Origin: JBBPYA01 sp038200385
GTDB taxonomy: Bacteria > Actinomycetota > Actinomycetes > Mycobacteriales > Geodermatophilaceae
Direction of reading: 5' to 3'
Length of the DNA: 7,945 bases
NCBI GenBank assembly: GCA_038200385.1
Contig: JBBPYA010000301.1
Coordinates: 1 to 7,945 of the forward strand
Of this stretch, positions 5,025-7,945 are shown in pieces. A program made the position numbers and the translations under genes. The first letter of the stretch is position 1. Each line of letters opens with the position of its first letter. The notes under the pieces are model-generated. The model did no database searches. It was not told the origin of the DNA and saw only the letters and a program-made list of their open reading frames with translations.

Positions 5025-5801
5025 ATGGACGAGCGATACGAGCACATCCTGGTGGATCGGGCCGGGGACTACGCCACTATCACCATGAATCGTCCGGCGC
5101 GGCGCAACGCGCTGTCCGCCGACCACCTTCGCGAGCTGCGGGCTGCGTTCCGGTCGGTGGGCGACACCGACGCCACCGGGATCGTGCTGGCCGGCAACGG
5201 GCCGGTCTTCTCCGCCGGCCACGACTTCTCCGATGTCGTGGACGCCGACCATGACGGCGTACGTCGCCTGCTCCAGCTGTGCACCGATGTGATGCAGACC
5301 ATCCAGTCGGTCCCGCAGGTGGTGATCGCGCGCGTGCACGCCCTGGCGACAGCCGCCGGCGCGCAGCTGGTCGCCTCCTGCGACCTGGCCGTCGCCGCGG
5401 AGTCCGCTGGGTTCGCCGCACCCGGGGGCAAGGGCGGCTGGTTCTGCCACACCCCGATGGTGGCGATCGCCCGCAACGTCGGCCGCAAGCGGGCGATGGA
5501 GATCGCGTTGACCGGCGACGTCATCGACGCCCGCACCGCCGCCGAGTGGGGGCTGGTCAACGCCGCGGTACCCGACGACGACCTGGAGAAGGCGACCCTG
5601 GACCTGCTGGAGCGGGCCACCCGCGGCAGCCGGGCCTCCAAGGGGCTCGGCAAGCAGGCGCTGTACGCGCAGCTGGACCGGCCCGAGCGCGACGCCTACA
5701 CCTACGCCATCGAGGTGATGGCCGCGGCCAGCCAGACGCCCTCGGCCCGGGAGGGGATGGCGGCGTTCCTGGGCAAGCGGCACCCGCAGTGGCCGGCCTG
5801 A
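5025..5801 (+). CDS. Crotonase-fold protein, ECHDC3-like (enoyl-CoA hydratase-related, catalytic glutamates absent)
   Basis: A 258-residue protein of the enoyl-CoA hydratase/isomerase superfamily, the usual family length. NRPARRNALS (22-31), the CoA/oxyanion segment FSAGHDF (62-68), VIARVHALATAAGAQLVASCDLAVA (100-124) and the C-terminal REGMAAFLGKR (242-252) mark the fold. Compared with remembered rat mitochondrial hydratase, Glu144 aligns with Q114 and Glu164 with G134, so both hydration glutamates are missing. ATAAG-x-QLVASCD followed by FCHTP (140-144) instead matches the vertebrate ECHDC3 type, whose reaction is poorly defined. Fold is firm; I do not assign beta-oxidation hydration. It might be an isomerase, a thioesterase-like or lyase crotonase, or non-catalytic. 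It is divergent from the sigma-factor gene and separate from nucS. The ATG at 5025 has a weak ribosome binding site and may be translated leaderless. Confidence 0.85.
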   Translation: MDERYEHILVDRAGDYATITMNRPARRNALSADHLRELRAAFRSVGDTDATGIVLAGNGPVFSAGHDFSDVVDADHDGVRRLLQLCTDVMQTIQSVPQVVIARVHALATAAGAQLVASCDLAVAAESAGFAAPGGKGGWFCHTPMVAIARNVGRKRAMEIALTGDVIDARTAAEWGLVNAAVPDDDLEKATLDLLERATRGSRASKGLGKQALYAQLDRPERDAYTYAIEVMAAASQTPSAREGMAAFLGKRHPQWPA

Positions 5802-5817
5802 CCGGCGCCGGCGCCGG
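5802..5817. repeat. Perfect 16-bp palindrome after the crotonase gene
   Basis: CCGGCGCCGGCGCCGG begins directly after the stop codon and equals its own reverse complement; CGTACG (5818-5823), another palindrome, follows. It lies between the convergent crotonase gene and hydrolase remnant, where a terminator would be useful, but there is no U-tract. It may equally reflect simple GC-rich sequence. Confidence 0.4.
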
Positions 5818-5826
5818 CGTACGTGC

Positions 5827-5952
5827 TCAGCTGGCGAGCATCTCCCCGATGACCGCGTCGATCGCGTCCTGGTCCTCGGGGCGCAGGCAGAACATCGCGA
5901 AGTGCCCGAACGGGGTCTCGATCAGCCGGTAGTGGTCGGGGTGCCGCCCGAC
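5827..5952 (-). pseudogene. Remnant: C-terminus of an alpha/beta-hydrolase (homoserine acetyltransferase-like)
   Basis: On the minus strand, ending with TGA at 5829-5827, is a short open stretch encoding RHPDHYRLIETPFGHFAMF followed by CLRPEDQDAIDAVIGEMLAS. Upstream the frame is closed by TAG at 5985-5983, and no start codon precedes the conserved part. HYRLI..PFGHFAMF..PEDQDAIDAVI resembles the last 40 or so residues of MetX-like alpha/beta-hydrolases, where the His in the GHF/GHD segment is the catalytic triad base and a helix closes the protein. Codons from about 5946 down to 5827 are strongly G/C-ending, like functional genes here. The rest of the gene is absent: nucS on the opposite strand occupies the adjoining DNA. 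This looks like a decayed or deleted gene, not a working small protein. The family assignment is by pattern memory. Confidence 0.55.
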
Positions 5953-5983
5953 ACCTGCCGGTCGCGGCCAATCCGAGACGGGC

Positions 5984-5989
5984 TAGCGT
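5984..5989 (+). promoter_or_regulatory. Candidate -10 element of nucS
   Basis: TAGCGT lies eight bases before the GTG at 5998 and fits the TANNNT pattern, which would make the nucS transcript leaderless or nearly so. No Shine-Dalgarno sequence is seen before this GTG. No -35 element is evident. Confidence 0.35.
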
Positions 5990-5997
5990 CGAGCGCC

Positions 5998-6657
5998 GTG
6001 CGGCTGGTGATCGCCCGGTGCCAGGTCGACTATGTCGGCCGGCTGACCGCGCATCTGCCGATGGCGACCAGGCTGCTGCTCGTCAAGGCGGACGGGTCGG
6101 TGTCGGTACACGCCGACGACCGCGCCTACAAGCCGCTGAACTGGATGAGTCCGCCGTGCTCCCTGCAGGAGGAACCGGACCGCTGGACGGTCACGAACAA
6201 GGCCGGCGAGCAACTGCTCATCGCCATCGAGGAGATCGTGCACGATGCGTCGTTCACCCTCGGTGTGGATCCCGGTCTGCAGAAGGACGGCGTGGAGGCG
6301 CACCTGCAGGAGTTGCTCGCGCTGCACGTCGGCACCCTCGGCCGCGGCTGGACCCTGGTCCGCCGCGAGTACATGACCGCGATCGGCCCGGTCGACCTGC
6401 TGTGCCGCGACGCCGCCGGGCACACCGTGGCGGTGGAGATCAAGCGCCGCGGTGAGATCGACGGCGTCGAGCAGCTGACCCGCTACGTCGAGCTGCTCAA
6501 CCGCGACCCGCTCCTGAGCCCGGTGCGCGGGGTCTTCGCCGCCCAGGAAATCAAACCGCAGGCCAGGGTGCTGGCCACCGACCGCGGGATCTCCTGCCTG
6601 ACGCTGGACTACGCCGCGCTGCGCGGGACCGACGACCCCTCCGCGAGGCTGTTCTGA
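5998..6657 (+). CDS. nucS: NucS/EndoMS mismatch-specific endonuclease
   Basis: A 219-residue endonuclease of the non-canonical mismatch repair pathway that replaces MutS/MutL in most actinobacteria; it cuts both DNA strands at certain mismatches. The N-terminal DNA-binding domain (about 1-115) contains YVGRLTAHLP (12-21) and SVHADDRAYKPLNWMSPP (36-53). The C-terminal RecB-like nuclease domain has the PD-(D/E)xK residues D133 (in GPVDLL), E147 and K149 (in VAVEIKRRGEIDGVEQLTRY). It ends in ARLF, close to the LRLF-type C-terminal tail reported to bind the sliding clamp in Corynebacterium EndoMS. Length is close to the mycobacterial protein. GTG at 5998 gives the family start MRLVIARC. Its stop overlaps the next start by one base (TGATG), so it heads a compact unit with two oxidoreductase genes. 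Identity is firm. Confidence 0.96.
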   Translation: MRLVIARCQVDYVGRLTAHLPMATRLLLVKADGSVSVHADDRAYKPLNWMSPPCSLQEEPDRWTVTNKAGEQLLIAIEEIVHDASFTLGVDPGLQKDGVEAHLQELLALHVGTLGRGWTLVRREYMTAIGPVDLLCRDAAGHTVAVEIKRRGEIDGVEQLTRYVELLNRDPLLSPVRGVFAAQEIKPQARVLATDRGISCLTLDYAALRGTDDPSARLF

Positions 6658-7694
6658 TGCCGTTCGCCTATCCGCCTAGCCGGGTGCCAGATCCGGCCGG
6701 CGCGCCACCGCTGCGGTGGGGCGTGCTCGGTCCCGGGGCGATCGCCGCGACGTTCGTGCGGAGCCTGGCCCGGCACACCCGCCAGCGGGTCGTCGCGGTG
6801 GGCTCCCGCTCGGCGCAGCGGGCCGCCGCCTTCGGCGCCGAACACGGGATCGAGGGCCGGCACCCGTCGTACGACGCCCTCGTCGCGGACCCCGCCGTGG
6901 ACGTCGTGTACGTCGCCTCGCCGACCGGTCAGCATCGCGACCATGCGCTGCTCGCGATCGAGGCCGGCAAGCACGTCCTCGTCGAGAAGTCCTTCACCAC
7001 CACCGCTGCGCAGGCCGCCGAGGTGGCCGCCGCGGCCAGGGCCCGCGGGGTCGTCGTCCTGGAGGCGATGTGGACCCGGTTCCTCCCGCATCTCGACGTG
7101 GTGACCCGGCTCGTCGCCGACGGCGCCCTCGGGATCGTGCACACGGTGCTGGCCGACCACGGTCAGCTGCTCACCGCGCAGGCGGCGCCGCGGCTGCACC
7201 GGGCCGACCTCGGCGGCGGCGCCCTGCTGGACCTCGGCATCTACCCGGTGTCCTTCGCCGCGGCGGTGCTCGGCCGACCCGGGGAGATCGCGGCCACCGG
7301 TTCGTGGGCGCCCAGCGGGGTGGACGAGCAGGTCGGCGCCGTGCTGCGCACCGGCTCGGCGTACGCCGTCGTGTCGACCACGCTCGCGGCCCGGACCCCG
7401 ACCACCGCGTCGGTGTCGGGAACTCGCGGCCGGCTGGAGCTGGGCGGGCCCTTCTACACCCCGGTGCCGCTGCGCTGGGTCGCCGCGGACGGCTCGGTGG
7501 CGATCCGCGAGGTGGACCCGATCCGCGGTCACGAGGGGTTGTGTTTCCAAGCGGCGCACCTCGCCCAGCTCGTCGCCGACGGCCGCACCGACTCGCCGGT
7601 GCTCCCCGTCGCGCAGACCGTGTCCATCATGGAAACCATGGACGAGCTGCGCCGCCGGCTCGGGCCGCCCCCCGCCGAGACAAAGGAACACTGA
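6657..7694 (+). CDS. Gfo/Idh/MocA-family NAD(P)-dependent oxidoreductase, dihydrodiol/xylose dehydrogenase-like
   Basis: A 345-residue dehydrogenase. The N-terminal Rossmann domain (about 20-130) starts with GVLGPGAIA (22-30), the nucleotide-binding GxGxxA loop. The family lysine motif reads VEKSF (109-113), with K111 conserved and the usual proline replaced by serine. EAMWTRFLP (136-144) and GGGALLDLGIYPV (186-198, Y196) are typical of the branch containing dimeric dihydrodiol dehydrogenase and NADP-linked xylose dehydrogenases, and likely line the active site. The C-terminal domain (about 135-330) is complete. The substrate cannot be told from sequence; a sugar, inositol or diol is likely. 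ATG at 6657 overlaps the nucS stop (TGATG), implying translational coupling, and the LLM oxidoreductase starts one base after its stop. The shared unit need not mean a shared function with mismatch repair. Confidence 0.88.
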   Translation: MPFAYPPSRVPDPAGAPPLRWGVLGPGAIAATFVRSLARHTRQRVVAVGSRSAQRAAAFGAEHGIEGRHPSYDALVADPAVDVVYVASPTGQHRDHALLAIEAGKHVLVEKSFTTTAAQAAEVAAAARARGVVVLEAMWTRFLPHLDVVTRLVADGALGIVHTVLADHGQLLTAQAAPRLHRADLGGGALLDLGIYPVSFAAAVLGRPGEIAATGSWAPSGVDEQVGAVLRTGSAYAVVSTTLAARTPTTASVSGTRGRLELGGPFYTPVPLRWVAADGSVAIREVDPIRGHEGLCFQAAHLAQLVADGRTDSPVLPVAQTVSIMETMDELRRRLGPPPAETKEH

Positions 7695-7695
7695 C

Positions 7696-7945
7696 ATGAA
7701 CATCGGCCTGCAGATCCCGGACTTCACCTGGCCTGGCGGCCCGCGCACCATGGGTGCGGACCTGGCCCGGATCGCCCGGGCCGCCGACGACGCCGGCTTC
7801 GACGCCGTGTCGGTCATGGACCACCTGTTCCAGATCCACATGGTCGGCCCCGCCGAGAACGACATGCTCGAGGCCTACACGACCCTCGGCTTCCTGGCCG
7901 CCCACACCACCCGGGCCCGGCTGTTCACGCTCGTCACCGGGGTGA
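7696..7945 (+). CDS. LLM-class (probably F420-dependent) flavin oxidoreductase, N-terminal part, cut by window end
   Basis: The first 83 codons of a luciferase-like TIM-barrel oxidoreductase; the frame is still open at the right edge. MNIGLQIPDFTW begins the first beta strand. LARIARAADDAGFDAVSVMDHLFQ (residues 23-46) is the alpha-1/beta-2 segment with the family's conserved D-H pair. ENDMLEAYTTLGFLAAHTTRARL follows, and LFTLVTGV reaches the next strand. This pattern is typical of actinobacterial F420-dependent LLM oxidoreductases (glucose-6-phosphate dehydrogenase/methylene-tetrahydromethanopterin reductase relatives), but FMN use is not excluded from the N-terminus alone. ATG at 7696 is preceded by AAAGGAA at 7682-7688, a good ribosome binding site, and lies one base after the Gfo/Idh/MocA stop, so it belongs to the nucS unit. 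The full protein is usually about 280-340 residues, so most is missing. Confidence 0.85.
   Translation, partial: MNIGLQIPDFTWPGGPRTMGADLARIARAADDAGFDAVSVMDHLFQIHMVGPAENDMLEAYTTLGFLAAHTTRARLFTLVTGV

Noticed and set aside
4911..5783. Minus-strand frame opposite the crotonase gene
   Set aside because: Antisense shadow rich in Gly, Arg and Val; the plus strand has unmistakable crotonase motifs.
6609..7865. Long minus-strand frame opposite the Gfo/Idh/MocA gene
   Set aside because: Antisense shadow of a high-GC gene; it has no recognisable domain and spans several plus-strand genes.
1..7945. Insertion sequences, prophage, CRISPR, tRNA genes or toxin-antitoxin pairs
   Set aside because: No transposase, integrase, spaced direct repeats, cloverleaf-like sequence or small paired genes were found in either strand.

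Overview
The window is very GC-rich DNA with dense, short-spaced genes and strong G/C preference at third codon positions. It is almost certainly the chromosome of a high-GC actinobacterium. Support comes from a NucS/EndoMS mismatch endonuclease, a coenzyme F420-type LLM oxidoreductase, a SigE-family ECF sigma factor, and an AtpZ/AtpI-like protein. I see no mobile element, CRISPR array, tRNA or rRNA. Most of the window is housekeeping and central metabolism rather than an accessory island.

Left part (1-1269, minus strand, reading leftward): a small membrane protein gene broken by an 11-bp tandem duplication, then a PduO-type cob(I)alamin adenosyltransferase, then a two-helix AtpZ/AtpI-like protein. 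A ribosome binding site at the window edge points to a further gene just outside, plausibly the ATP synthase operon.

Divergent region (1270-1439) and 1440-3434 (plus strand): a B12-dependent acyl-CoA mutase whose sequence fits ethylmalonyl-CoA mutase (Ecm/MeaA) better than methylmalonyl- or isobutyryl-CoA mutase. The adenosyltransferase across the divergent region makes adenosylcobalamin, the cofactor this mutase needs. The region between them carries two inverted repeats with the same GACCG/CGGTC half-site, each near the expected -35 position of a candidate promoter.

Middle (3460-4981, minus strand): an ECF sigma factor gene overlapping by 8 bp a gene for a single-pass membrane protein with a Thr/Pro-rich stalk and an external domain. 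This looks like a sigma/anti-sigma pair without the usual zinc-binding anti-sigma motif. The sigma gene begins in or after a nested 39-nt inverted repeat, and its true start is probably downstream of that repeat.

Right part (5025-7945, mostly plus strand): a crotonase-fold protein of the ECHDC3 type that lacks both catalytic glutamates of classical enoyl-CoA hydratase; a minus-strand remnant of an alpha/beta-hydrolase C-terminus; then a tight cluster of nucS, a Gfo/Idh/MocA oxidoreductase (start overlaps the nucS stop by one base) and an LLM-family flavin/F420 oxidoreductase cut by the window end.

I did not find a clearly new multi-gene system. The best leads are the frameshifting duplication, the non-classical crotonase, the hydrolase remnant, the nested repeat at the sigma gene, the non-zinc anti-sigma candidate, and the shared half-sites in the mutase/adenosyltransferase divergent region.
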